In this document: one piece after another, positions 46,410-55,339 of the stretch | How the letters are laid out: each line of letters opens with the position of its first letter | Position numbering within the stretch: position 1 is the first letter of the stretch | DNA from: Fibrobacter sp. | GTDB lineage: Bacteria > Fibrobacterota > Chitinivibrionia > Chitinivibrionales > Chitinispirillaceae | Direction of reading: 5' to 3' | Length of the DNA: 57,822 nt | NCBI GenBank assembly: GCA_012515615.1 | Contig: JAAYYB010000165.1 | Coordinates: forward strand, 1 to 57,822 | Notes under the pieces: generated by a model | What the model was told of the DNA's origin: nothing | What the model saw: only the letters and a program-made list of their open reading frames with translations | Databases searched by the model: none | Position numbers and translations under genes: made by a program

Positions 46410-49400
46410 ATATCCTGGTTATGAAAAAGAATGTTGAAATCTTTACTTCAATAATTATCGCAGCTTTACTGTTATCTGTTACCTGCTGTATTAATGATCC
46501 ACCGGAAAAAAGAGAGAAGCCTGCCCGGATATCTATCCTGATAGAAGGAAACGGGGCTGTCGATGGGATCCCTTCTGATACCACAGTTACTACTGGTGTA
46601 ACGATAACTCTCAAAGCTACGCCGGCCAGCGGGTATATCTTCGCAGGATGGCGTGCTGGGAGATTTTATACTGAAAATCCACTATCAATCAGTGTAACCG
46701 GTGATATGACTATTACAGCTTGTTTTGCGCCGAAACCGGAAGAGATGATTCTTATCAGATCATCTGACAGCGTATTTACAATGGGATCTGATGCAGGGGG
46801 GACACCGGAGGAAAAACCCGCTCACCCTGTCAGGTTTGCGCATGATTTTTACATCGGAGCAACTGAAGTAACTCAGGGTGAATACAGTGCGCTGATGTCA
46901 GGAGTTCCCGGATACTCGGGTACAGCTCCGGATATCGGCGACAGTTTTCCTGTTTACAGTGTAACCTGGTATGATGCGGTTCTGTATTGCAATGAGCTGA
47001 GCAAAAAGCAGGGGTATGATACGGTTTACACATATACTTCTGTCTGCAGCACCGAGACCTGCCCGTTTATTCTCGAAAATCTTCAGACACATTTCGACCG
47101 GTTTGGTTACAGACTGCCTACTGAAGCAGAATGGGAGTTTGCCTGCAGGGCAGGAAGTAAAACTGAATATTTCTGGAACAGTAAAGCTGATCCGGGTGAT
47201 TACGGGTGGTATGATGTCAATTCCGGAAGTCAGGTACACAAAACAGGGCAGAAGCTGCCTAACAGGTACGGCATTTTTGATATGTGCGGAAATGTTGCTG
47301 AGTGGGTGAATGACTGGCTTGACAATTATCCGGACAGCACGGTAACTGACCCGGTCGGGCCTACACATCTTCATCAGGAGCAGTTTGAATCTTCCTGGGA
47401 ACGACCGATAAGGGGAGGATCCTGCAGGCTGGCTAAATCCTATCTAAGGTCAAGTGCAAGGAGGGGCCCTTATGAGACCGGCGCGTTCATGTCGCAGGTC
47501 GATATCGGGTTCAGAGTAGCGATGGGATCATTTCAGGCCGAATCAAAAGGTCCGCTCATAGTAGAGGCTGATTCAGTGCAGTTTTCTTTTCTGGCAGGTA
47601 AAACAGATCTGATTAATTTCACCGGAACCGGTAAAGTGAAAATCGCCTTTGTACAAGTCAATAAACGACTGCGGAACCTGTACCTGCTTGATTATGCCGG
47701 ATCGGGCATTCAGGTCAGGAAAATCGGGGAAGATGAATCTGTGTATTGTCCGGCGATATCGCCGGATGGAAAGTATGTAGCTTACAGTTCCAGAGCAGAG
47801 GGCTCGGCAGGAGTTTGCACTTTGACAGTAAGGGCTCTTGATGATTCAGGGAAGGTGCTTTCCAGATTCAACGGGTTTATTCCACGCTGGTGGGTTTCTC
47901 AAACATCAATGGACACTTTCCTGGTTTACACTAGCGGTGCATCGATGAATAATCTGCCCAGATGGTATACAGAGAAAACCTGTAGAATACGCGTGCAGGG
48001 AGGCGTTACGGTCGGATCACCTGAGATACTCTGGGATACAGGGTCATATCATGGAGGGCTGAGCAGTGACGGCCGGTTTCTGGCAACAGCCTATCCTACG
48101 GCCCGACTTGTTGATCTGCAGATCAATGATACCAATATTTTTTACTTCAGGCCTCCCGTGAGCGGTCGGACCGATACTGCCCAGGTCTGCAACCTCTCTA
48201 TCTCGCCATCGCATTCGTCAACGGATGAAGTAATGTTTCTGGATTTCGGCTATCCGGGTGTCAGTACTCAGGTTGGTAAATCTTATGGATTCCACTCTGT
48301 AATTTTCATCTGTAATTCCAGCCTTTTCAACATGGATCATGTAAAGAGATTCTATGAAGTTCCATCTCCTTATGATCAGTGGGATTATACTGAATGGTCT
48401 AATCACCCTGATTACGCTGTTTCTCTTGCCAGAAGTTCCGATTACCAAAACGCAGCAGTTCACATTATCAGGCTTGAGGATTCAACATATCTAAAGGCGG
48501 CCGAAAACAGCAGTATCCACGATGTTTCATTATGGATTGACCCATCAGAAATTACAGAGAAAGATGATCCATACCGGTTTTTCGGAAAATATGATATTCC
48601 GATACAGAACTGGGGACAGGGATACGCCGCAAAAAAGCTTCGATTATTCTGGCATTTCCGCAACGATCTCCAATGTGTCATATTGGGGTGCTCCCCGGCA
48701 TTTTACGGGATCGATTCACGGATGTTATCTCTAAGAACATTAAATCTGTCTTTTGCCAGCGCGGACCCGACGGCTACGGCTTTTATCGCTGAGAAGTATA
48801 TACTTCCGCACACCCCGAAACTGAAAGTATTGATTTTCGAACTGATACCTTACTGGTTCAATAAAGATACTTACACCACCAGACCTATACTCTGCGGTCT
48901 CAAAGAGAGTAAAGGATTTGAACTTGATGAAAAAGAATCTTTTTACAAAAACGGAGTCCCTGCGGAAATAGAGCAAAAGATTTCCATGTTTGATCAGGAC
49001 CAGTGGTCGGATCTTGATACCTCAGGATTTATTTATATAGATGAGGGTAGCGGATGGGGTGAGCCGATTCTGGAAAGAGGAGACTTTGATTTCAACGACT
49101 CAATCGTACAGCTTAATCTGCAAAGAGTCCGCGATGTTGTTGAGACTGCTACACAAAACGGGATCAGGGTATTAATTGTAAATTTTCCACAGAACCCCGC
49201 CTATAAAGGTACAGGGATGCTGGGACGTCTGGGGCCCTCAGATTCTACTTACGCAAAAATAGTATCAGTTATGGATTCCATTGAGAATAAGATTTCCTCG
49301 TTTAAATTCTATGATGCAGGTAATGGTGGTAATCATGACTATACCGATGCAGAAGCCGCTGACTGCAATCACCTGAACTCTCTTGGCGGGCTCAAAATGG

Positions 49401-49441
49401 CTTCCAGGCTCGACAGTATTATGCTGGAGATGTTAAAATAG
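46406..49441 (+). CDS. Lipoprotein with formylglycine-generating-enzyme-like domain and propeller-like region (TIGR02171-like)
   Basis: A signal segment 'VEIFTSIIIAALLLSVTCC' suggests a lipoprotein. Residues about 40-110 resemble an InlB-type/Divergent repeat ('ILIEGNGAVDGIPSDTTVTT', 'SGYIFAGW'). Residues about 115-375 are a sulfatase-modifying-factor fold: 'FTMGSDAGGTPEEKPAHPV', 'GATEVTQGEYSALM', 'YRLPTEAEWEFACRAGS', 'GIFDMCGNVAEWVNDW', 'PIRGGSCRLAKSYLRSSARR', 'DIGFRVA'. The two catalytic Cys of true formylglycine-generating enzyme (C-x4-C in GGSxxC...) are not there, so it is probably a binding domain. From about 440 there are TolB/PD40-like strands ('CPAISPDGKYVAYSSRAEGS') and then an unrecognised C-terminal domain. 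GTG start coupled to the previous stop; ATG at 46421 is the alternative. Resembles a Fibrobacter paralogous family. Confidence 0.82.
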   Translation: MNILVMKKNVEIFTSIIIAALLLSVTCCINDPPEKREKPARISILIEGNGAVDGIPSDTTVTTGVTITLKATPASGYIFAGWRAGRFYTENPLSISVTGDMTITACFAPKPEEMILIRSSDSVFTMGSDAGGTPEEKPAHPVRFAHDFYIGATEVTQGEYSALMSGVPGYSGTAPDIGDSFPVYSVTWYDAVLYCNELSKKQGYDTVYTYTSVCSTETCPFILENLQTHFDRFGYRLPTEAEWEFACRAGSKTEYFWNSKADPGDYGWYDVNSGSQVHKTGQKLPNRYGIFDMCGNVAEWVNDWLDNYPDSTVTDPVGPTHLHQEQFESSWERPIRGGSCRLAKSYLRSSARRGPYETGAFMSQVDIGFRVAMGSFQAESKGPLIVEADSVQFSFLAGKTDLINFTGTGKVKIAFVQVNKRLRNLYLLDYAGSGIQVRKIGEDESVYCPAISPDGKYVAYSSRAEGSAGVCTLTVRALDDSGKVLSRFNGFIPRWWVSQTSMDTFLVYTSGASMNNLPRWYTEKTCRIRVQGGVTVGSPEILWDTGSYHGGLSSDGRFLATAYPTARLVDLQINDTNIFYFRPPVSGRTDTAQVCNLSISPSHSSTDEVMFLDFGYPGVSTQVGKSYGFHSVIFICNSSLFNMDHVKRFYEVPSPYDQWDYTEWSNHPDYAVSLARSSDYQNAAVHIIRLEDSTYLKAAENSSIHDVSLWIDPSEITEKDDPYRFFGKYDIPIQNWGQGYAAKKLRLFWHFRNDLQCVILGCSPAFYGIDSRMLSLRTLNLSFASADPTATAFIAEKYILPHTPKLKVLIFELIPYWFNKDTYTTRPILCGLKESKGFELDEKESFYKNGVPAEIEQKISMFDQDQWSDLDTSGFIYIDEGSGWGEPILERGDFDFNDSIVQLNLQRVRDVVETATQNGIRVLIVNFPQNPAYKGTGMLGRLGPSDSTYAKIVSVMDSIENKISSFKFYDAGNGGNHDYTDAEAADCNHLNSLGGLKMASRLDSIMLEMLK

Positions 49442-49588
49442 AAGCCTCTCTGACCCATATCCTGTGTAAAAGAGAAATCAAATAAAGCAGGTTGAAAAGT
49501 TACCTGATTCTGGTTTTTTCTCCTTGTACTTATTGGCAGGCAGCAGGTTCCTGTATTATCTTTTCGGATCACTTATGGAGGATATTGA

Positions 49589-51895
49589 ATGAATATAACC
49601 GAACAGCTCATCAAGGATTTCGATTTTAAACCCTTTCAGGTTGAAAACACTCTTGCTCTTTTTGATGAAGGAGCAACGGTACCTTTTATTGCCCGATATC
49701 GTAAAGAGAGAACAGGTTCTTTAGATGAGATACAGGTTCGTGATCTGCTTCATAAATACACCTACTACAAGGAACTTGACGAGAGAAAAGCCACTATTCT
49801 GGAAAGCATAAAATCTCAGGGCAAACTCACTGCAGAGCTGGAAAAAAAGATAACTGAGACTCTGAGCAAAACAGAGCTGGAAGATCTTTATCTGCCCTAT
49901 AAACCAAAACGTACCACCAGGGCGACAAAGGCCAGGGATGCAGGGTTGGAGCCGCTTGCAAGATGGATTGCTGATCTTCAGGAACCTTCAGTAGACCTTC
50001 TTGAGAAGGCTGGTGAATTTCTCAACCCCGAAAAAGAGATCGACACTCCTCAGAAAGCGCTTCAGGGCGCCTGTGATATTCTGGCAGAAGAGCTCTCTGA
50101 TGATGCAGAGACAAGGAAATGGATGCGTGAGCTGGCTTTCGAGCAGGGTCTCCTTGTAAGTGAGGTAAAGAAGGAGTTTGAGGGCCAGAAGACAAAATTT
50201 GAGATGTACTATAATTTCAAGGAAAAAGTAAGCACTCTTCCATCACACCGCATTCTGGCCATGCTCAGAGGCGAGCGGGAAAAAATACTGAGGCTCTCTC
50301 TGGAACTTCAGGAAGGGGCTGCTATAAATTACCTTAATTCAAAACTGATAAAATATCCCCTGAGTGCAGCAGCAGAAACCCTGAAAAATGTGGTAATTGA
50401 CAGTTACAATAGACTGCTTCTTCCTGCAACAGAAACGGAAGTGCGAAAAGAGATTAGAGAAAAAGCTGACGCGGAGGCCTTCAAGGTGTTCGGGGAAAAT
50501 CTGGAAGCACTCCTTCTTTCTCCACCTGCAGGAAGAAAGGCTGTAATTGGAGTTGACCCCGGATTCAGAACAGGATGTAAACTTGCAATAGTTGACGATA
50601 CCGGAAAATACATAGAACACTCCAATATCTATCCGCATGAGCCTCAGAATAAAAAGGATGAGGCCAGGGCCATATTACTTGCTTACATACAGAAGTACGA
50701 TATACGGCTTATAGCGATCGGCAACGGAACTGCAAGCAGAGAAAGCGATGAGTTTGTACGGGATGTGCTCAAGGATGTACCCGCTGAAAAGAGGCCGATC
50801 AGTGTGGTTGTAAATGAATCGGGAGCCAGCGTTTACAGCGCATCCGATGTTGCCATACATGAGTTTCCCGATCTTGACCTCACCGTAAGAGGCGCCATTT
50901 CCATCGCCAGACGTCTTCAGGACCCCCTTTCGGAACTGGTGAAAATAGATCCAAAGTCAATTGGAGTGGGTCAGTACCAGCACGATGTAAATCAGAGCAA
51001 GCTGAAGGAATCTCTTGACGAGGTGGTAGAAAGCTGTGTAAACCGGGTCGGTGTAGATGTCAATTTGGCTTCTGAGGAACTGCTTAAGTATGTATCCGGC
51101 CTGAACCGTCTTATTGCAGCTAACATTGTCAGTTACCGCAACAAGAACGGTGCCTTTCCCTCCAGAGACACGCTTCTTAAGGTCCCGGGTCTTGGTGAGA
51201 AGAAATTCCAGCTTTCTGCGGGATTCCTGCGTATCCCCGGAGGAAAGAACCCGCTTGATAACTCTTCGGTGCATCCGGAGCGTTATGAGCTGGTAAAGAA
51301 AATGGCTGCGGAAATGAGCTCTACACTTAACGCAATTGTCGGAAATACCGAACTCATCCGCTCTATTGATAAGAAGAAATTCGTGTCTGAAGAGGTGGGT
51401 CTGCCTACAATAGAGGATATTATCTCTGAACTTGAAAAACCGGGCCGTGATCCGCGTGAGGAGTTCAAATATGCCCATTTTAACGAATCGGTTATGGAGA
51501 TAAAAGATCTCAAAGAGGGCATGATGCTTGAGGGGACTGTCACCAATGTCACTAATTTCGGTGCTTTTGTTGATATAGGCGTTCACCAGGACGGGTTGGT
51601 GCATATTTCGGAGTTGGCGGACAGGTTTGTTGATGACCCTAAAAAAGTGGTAAAAGTGGGTCAGGTGGTCAACGTAAGAGTGGTGAAAGTAGATTCAGAA
51701 CTGAAAAGGATCTCTCTTTCCATGAAAACAGGTGAACCCGGTACGCATCGCCCTGCGGGGAAAAAAGAAGAGAGGCGTCCCGCGCCGAAACCCGGTACCG
51801 ATGCTTTAAAGGAAAAATTCGGAAAAGGGAAAGATGAAAGCGGGAAACTAAAAACCTATAAGCCAAAATTCAATATCAGGCAGATTATGAAGTGA
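49589..51895 (+). CDS. tex: Tex-family S1 RNA-binding transcription accessory protein
   Basis: Cytoplasmic nucleic-acid-binding protein of the Tex/Spt6 family. N-terminal 'VPFIARYRKERTGSLDEIQV' and 'LEDLYLPYKPKRTTRATKAR' are diagnostic; the YqgF/RNase-H-like domain starts at 'AVIGVDPGFRTGCKLAIVDD'; helix-hairpin-helix 'NRLIAANIVSYRNKNGAFPS' and 'LLKVPGLGEKKFQLSAGFL'; S1 domain 'GMMLEGTVTNVTNFGAFVDI' with 'DGLVHISELADRF'. A basic tail ends the 768 residues, all usual. Start ATG with GGAGG eight bases before. It stands alone with about 150 bases upstream and a 390-base spacer downstream. Confidence 0.96.
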   Translation: MNITEQLIKDFDFKPFQVENTLALFDEGATVPFIARYRKERTGSLDEIQVRDLLHKYTYYKELDERKATILESIKSQGKLTAELEKKITETLSKTELEDLYLPYKPKRTTRATKARDAGLEPLARWIADLQEPSVDLLEKAGEFLNPEKEIDTPQKALQGACDILAEELSDDAETRKWMRELAFEQGLLVSEVKKEFEGQKTKFEMYYNFKEKVSTLPSHRILAMLRGEREKILRLSLELQEGAAINYLNSKLIKYPLSAAAETLKNVVIDSYNRLLLPATETEVRKEIREKADAEAFKVFGENLEALLLSPPAGRKAVIGVDPGFRTGCKLAIVDDTGKYIEHSNIYPHEPQNKKDEARAILLAYIQKYDIRLIAIGNGTASRESDEFVRDVLKDVPAEKRPISVVVNESGASVYSASDVAIHEFPDLDLTVRGAISIARRLQDPLSELVKIDPKSIGVGQYQHDVNQSKLKESLDEVVESCVNRVGVDVNLASEELLKYVSGLNRLIAANIVSYRNKNGAFPSRDTLLKVPGLGEKKFQLSAGFLRIPGGKNPLDNSSVHPERYELVKKMAAEMSSTLNAIVGNTELIRSIDKKKFVSEEVGLPTIEDIISELEKPGRDPREEFKYAHFNESVMEIKDLKEGMMLEGTVTNVTNFGAFVDIGVHQDGLVHISELADRFVDDPKKVVKVGQVVNVRVVKVDSELKRISLSMKTGEPGTHRPAGKKEERRPAPKPGTDALKEKFGKGKDESGKLKTYKPKFNIRQIMK

Positions 51896-52289
51896 GAAGC
51901 TTGAATTCAGATGGCAGAAAAGAGGAGTATCCCTGCGAACAAAAAAAAGTGTGATTTGTGATCTTGGTCACATCCCTGATTTTTATTTGACATTATATTT
52001 ATAATTGTTCAGCCTGAATCATCTGCCTGGGATAATTCCTGTAGAGCGGAAACAAGATAAAGACCCATCTTCACCCAAATCAGCGCAAGAATGGGCAGAA
52101 AAGAGCTGCGGGCAACCTGTGGCTCTTTTTTTTATTAATTCCTAACATAAAACTGTTTGAAAAACTGCTCTAATTATTAGAACGGAATCTCACCTTTTCC
52201 ACTTGCCTGTACTAACGATTTATGCTTATCTTAATAACATAACTGCATGTGTCAGGGAAAATCCTGCAAAGATTTAAACAAGAGGACAA
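51896..52289 (+). ncRNA. Candidate structured leader or small RNA between tex and the TIGR02147 gene
   Basis: No gene fits in this spacer. A TATAAT at 52000-52005 could start a transcript near 52012. Downstream are a hairpin formed by CCCAT (52064) and ATGGG (52091), with one bulge extending it to CCCATCTT/AAGAATGGG, and then a strong terminator ending near 52133. A roughly 120-base RNA, or an attenuated 5' leader of the regulator gene, would result. I could not match it to a known riboswitch or RNA family. Confidence 0.35.
52101..52133 (+). terminator. Strong rho-independent terminator
   Basis: AGAGCTGCGGG pairs with CCTGTGGCTCT around a CAA loop (11 pairs, three of them G-U), followed by eight T. 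It sits 205 bases after the tex stop and 157 before the TIGR02147 start, so it either ends tex transcription late or ends a separate short RNA. Confidence 0.85.
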
Positions 52290-53129
52290 ATGGAAAATCA
52301 GCTTTCGATTTATGATTATTCCGATTACCGGCTCTTTTTGCGTGATATTTACAACAGACGCAAAGAAACGGATAAGAAGTTCTCTCATCGTTTTATCGCT
52401 GCTCATGTCGGGGCATCCTCGTCGGGCTGGTTTTCAGACATCATTAATAATCGTATCAATCTGACAAGGCAGTATTTAACCGCTCTCTGCAAATTGCTCC
52501 ATTTGAGTGCACGGGAAATCGATTTTTTTGAGGTGCTTGTTGATTACTGTCAATCCGGTGCATTAGCTGAAAAGAACAGATATATGCAGAAAATATTCTC
52601 TTTTAAGGAGATTAACCCGGCTCTGGTGCAAAAAGAGCAGTTTGAGTTTTACAGTAAATGGTACATATCGGCAATCAGGGAGTTATTGCTGTTGTATAAT
52701 TTTAAAGATGATTATCATGAGCTTGCCCGCAAACTTGATCCCCCAATCAAACCTGCTCAGGCAAAGCAGGCAATTGTGGTGCTTTTGTCTATAGGATTTA
52801 TCAAGCAGAACAGAGAAGGTTTTTATAAGCCTGTTGAGCGGAACATCTCCAAGAGCACCGCATTCCGGTCTGTTTACTGGGCAAATTTCGTGACTTCAAT
52901 GATGAATCTGGCTATAGAGTCTATAGACAGACACAGTTCGGATGTAAGAGACATATCATCAGTTACGGTCAACCTGTCACCTGAAGGTTTTAAGACTGCA
53001 AAGGCGGAGATAGATGCATTAAGAAAAAGGCTGCTGGCGCTTTCGGGAATGGAAACAAAACAGTTTGCCACCTATCAGTGTAATTTTCAGCTTTTTCCGT
53101 TAACTCAGCCGGTAAGGGAAAAGGAATGA
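52290..53129 (+). CDS. TIGR02147-family protein (putative regulator, Fibrobacter type)
   Basis: 279 residues beginning 'SIYDYSDYRLFLRDIYNRRK' followed by an HTH-like 'SHRFIAAHVGASSSGWFSDI' and 'NLTRQYLTALCKLLHLSARE'. This is the hallmark of TIGR02147, a family largely expanded in Fibrobacter and some predatory or delta-group bacteria, with an N-terminal Xre-like helix-turn-helix and a C-terminal alpha-helical domain ('LARKLDPPIKPAQAKQAIVV', 'LSIGFIKQNREGFYKPV'). The target is unknown. It shares ATGA with the next gene, a secreted lipoprotein; that pairing of a TIGR02147 gene with a large exported protein gene suggests a dedicated regulator-target unit. Confidence 0.88.
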   Translation: MENQLSIYDYSDYRLFLRDIYNRRKETDKKFSHRFIAAHVGASSSGWFSDIINNRINLTRQYLTALCKLLHLSAREIDFFEVLVDYCQSGALAEKNRYMQKIFSFKEINPALVQKEQFEFYSKWYISAIRELLLLYNFKDDYHELARKLDPPIKPAQAKQAIVVLLSIGFIKQNREGFYKPVERNISKSTAFRSVYWANFVTSMMNLAIESIDRHSSDVRDISSVTVNLSPEGFKTAKAEIDALRKRLLALSGMETKQFATYQCNFQLFPLTQPVREKE

Positions 53130-55279
53130 ACATGGAAACATCAAAATATCTGATTACCATACTTATTATCAGTTTGATGGCTTCTATCCTGAAGTGCACT
53201 AATAATATAGCCGGCTCCGAAGTGACAAACGAGAAGGCTTTAGTTTATATGCCTGGAGGGAAGAGTCCAGCGGTTGCGGCAAAGATCGCGGTTGTTCCGG
53301 TAGATTACATTCCTGATAACCGGAACAGCGACATTTATGAAACTGAAACTGATGGAAAGGGTTCCTATACCATTGATGGAATCCCAAGTGGATTCTATAA
53401 CATTATAGCTCAGAAAGATTCACTTTCCTCTTATCAGGACTCGGTTTTTCTTGGTTCGGCTGATGATCTGCGCAATGACACACTTGATTATTCCGGAAGC
53501 CTGAGTGCCAGAATAGTGATGCAGCCAAATCATGACCCGCGATCTGCAGTTATTCAGGTTCTGGGTACAACGAACTACTTCTCAAATGTGGATAATTCAG
53601 GATGGTTTACACTGAAAAACCAGCCGGCCGGTTCATATCAGTTGCGTATTGTAACCACAGAGCCGCAGTATACACCTACTTTTGAAAATGTTGTAATTCG
53701 TGCAGGTAAATCTGATACTCTGCAGGAACCCATACACCTGATCTATACAGGAATTCCGGTTGTCAGTGGCCTCAGGGCAGTTTATAACCCCGTTTCATCT
53801 GTGATCTGCTTAAGCTGGAATCCAGTAAATTATCACAATTTCGGAAGATACCTGGTTTACTGTGGTATGACAGGTTTTTCAGAACCACTGGACATTATTG
53901 CATCGACTGAAAATACTGTTTTTTATGATACTCTTTCACGACTCGGGATTGATACTGCCAACACACCACTGATTGGATTACGCTACCAGGTTGCGGTCGA
54001 AACCGGGTCACTTGTGGAGGGAGAAAAATCCAACGCGGAAGACGTGACGGTTGTTTTCACCCGAAAAGCCGGTATTCTCCTGGCTGTTGATACTTTGACA
54101 TTTACTCCCGGAAGTGCCTTTAAACTCAATATAAAAACCGATTCATCTCTGGGTGAGGTTTCCAGTTATAGCTACCGGTTAAGAGGAGATGAGGATTTCA
54201 AGGAGATTTCCGGTCCTGAGACAACTATTGTTATCGATGCGCCGGCAGATTCGGTTTTTAATGGATTGTATTGCATTGTGAAAGTAACCAATTCAGAAGG
54301 GATAAATGTATTTGATACTCTTATTCTCCAGTCTCGTATGAAATGGGAGCAAACTGCGTTGCCATTTGACGATACGGAAATCGGCTACTATTCCCAGGTT
54401 TTTAATGGCAAGCTTCTGGTTTTTACACAGAGTGGTGCACAGAATGCAGTTGCTCTGTGGAGCAGTGAAAATGGAACTGACTGGCAGAAAAAAAGCGATT
54501 CACTACCGTACAGACAGTTGACAAAACCTCCCCTTGTTTTCGATGATCGGATTATAGTTATGGAACGTGACAGCGCCTTAGCTTCCGCTGTTATCTGGTC
54601 TTCCATAGATGGACTAAACTGGAATTCTAAGCAGATGGATTCTCTGCCCAATGCAGGATTTAGCACCGATTATGAAGTGTGGTGCACCGATGGAGAACGG
54701 ATTGACATCATCAACTATTTCCCTGATTGCTTGAAAAATAACATATGTAAAGGTGTTCAAAACAGCTGGGTCAGCCTTGATGGAAAGAAATGGAAAGGTT
54801 CTTCCGTAAAAGGCTCTCTGTTTCCGGACAGGCTGGATACACCCAATAAAAACTTCATCGCATTCCGGATGAAGGGGAGTCTTTATATTGGTGGAGCCTG
54901 GCGCACGCTTTATCTCACTTCTCCGGCCTCTGCAGCTTACTATTTCAAGGTCTGGAACCAGGTTGAATCCGATCCTCTGAAACTCCCATTCCCCGTTCCC
55001 CGGGACCAGGCAACAGTCGGGACCTGCAATCCTGTAACAGTAATCTTCAGGGGATCTCTATTCATGAGTGCTCAAATCAACATGGAATCATCGACCGAAA
55101 TTTCTAACAATACCAGTTATCTTTGGAAACTGATGCAGGACAGCAGCTGGGTCCTTTGCAGCGATACATATCCTGCCGTAAATAACTCTGAAATGAAAAG
55201 TAATTACCATTCACTTGTCGAATTCAAAAACAGGCTTTACTCAATCAGTCGCAGTGGGGTATGGAGGACCTTGCGATAG
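53126..55279 (+). CDS. Secreted lipoprotein with carboxypeptidase-regulatory-like, fibronectin-like and Asp-box-like repeats
   Basis: 717 residues. Signal segment 'YLITILIISLMASILKC' with the Cys near residue 24 as a possible lipidation site. Residues about 35-130 and 130-210 are carboxypeptidase-regulatory-like beta units ('ETDGKGSYTIDGIPSGFYNI', 'VDNSGWFTLKNQPAGSYQL'). About 215-310 is a fibronectin-III-like domain ('PVVSGLRAVYNPVSSVICLS', 'WNPVNYHNFGRYLVY'). From about 400 there are BNR/Asp-box-like units with 'LWSSENGTDWQ', 'IWSSIDGLNWN' and 'SWVSLDGKKWK', as in propellers. Coupled to the TIGR02147 gene by an ATGA overlap. Probably a surface protein; catalytic activity is not visible. Confidence 0.8.
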   Translation: MNMETSKYLITILIISLMASILKCTNNIAGSEVTNEKALVYMPGGKSPAVAAKIAVVPVDYIPDNRNSDIYETETDGKGSYTIDGIPSGFYNIIAQKDSLSSYQDSVFLGSADDLRNDTLDYSGSLSARIVMQPNHDPRSAVIQVLGTTNYFSNVDNSGWFTLKNQPAGSYQLRIVTTEPQYTPTFENVVIRAGKSDTLQEPIHLIYTGIPVVSGLRAVYNPVSSVICLSWNPVNYHNFGRYLVYCGMTGFSEPLDIIASTENTVFYDTLSRLGIDTANTPLIGLRYQVAVETGSLVEGEKSNAEDVTVVFTRKAGILLAVDTLTFTPGSAFKLNIKTDSSLGEVSSYSYRLRGDEDFKEISGPETTIVIDAPADSVFNGLYCIVKVTNSEGINVFDTLILQSRMKWEQTALPFDDTEIGYYSQVFNGKLLVFTQSGAQNAVALWSSENGTDWQKKSDSLPYRQLTKPPLVFDDRIIVMERDSALASAVIWSSIDGLNWNSKQMDSLPNAGFSTDYEVWCTDGERIDIINYFPDCLKNNICKGVQNSWVSLDGKKWKGSSVKGSLFPDRLDTPNKNFIAFRMKGSLYIGGAWRTLYLTSPASAAYYFKVWNQVESDPLKLPFPVPRDQATVGTCNPVTVIFRGSLFMSAQINMESSTEISNNTSYLWKLMQDSSWVLCSDTYPAVNNSEMKSNYHSLVEFKNRLYSISRSGVWRTLR

Positions 55280-55339
55280 GAATGTAAGAGGCAGAAATAA
55301 ATTGGATTCAGATACTCACTAAAGAAAAATGGAGATACT

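Noticed and set aside
51987-52005. TTGACA with TATAAT as a promoter in the tex-TIGR02147 spacer
   Set aside because: The two boxes are only seven bases apart, so they cannot form one sigma-70 promoter; only the TATAAT was kept as a weak hint.
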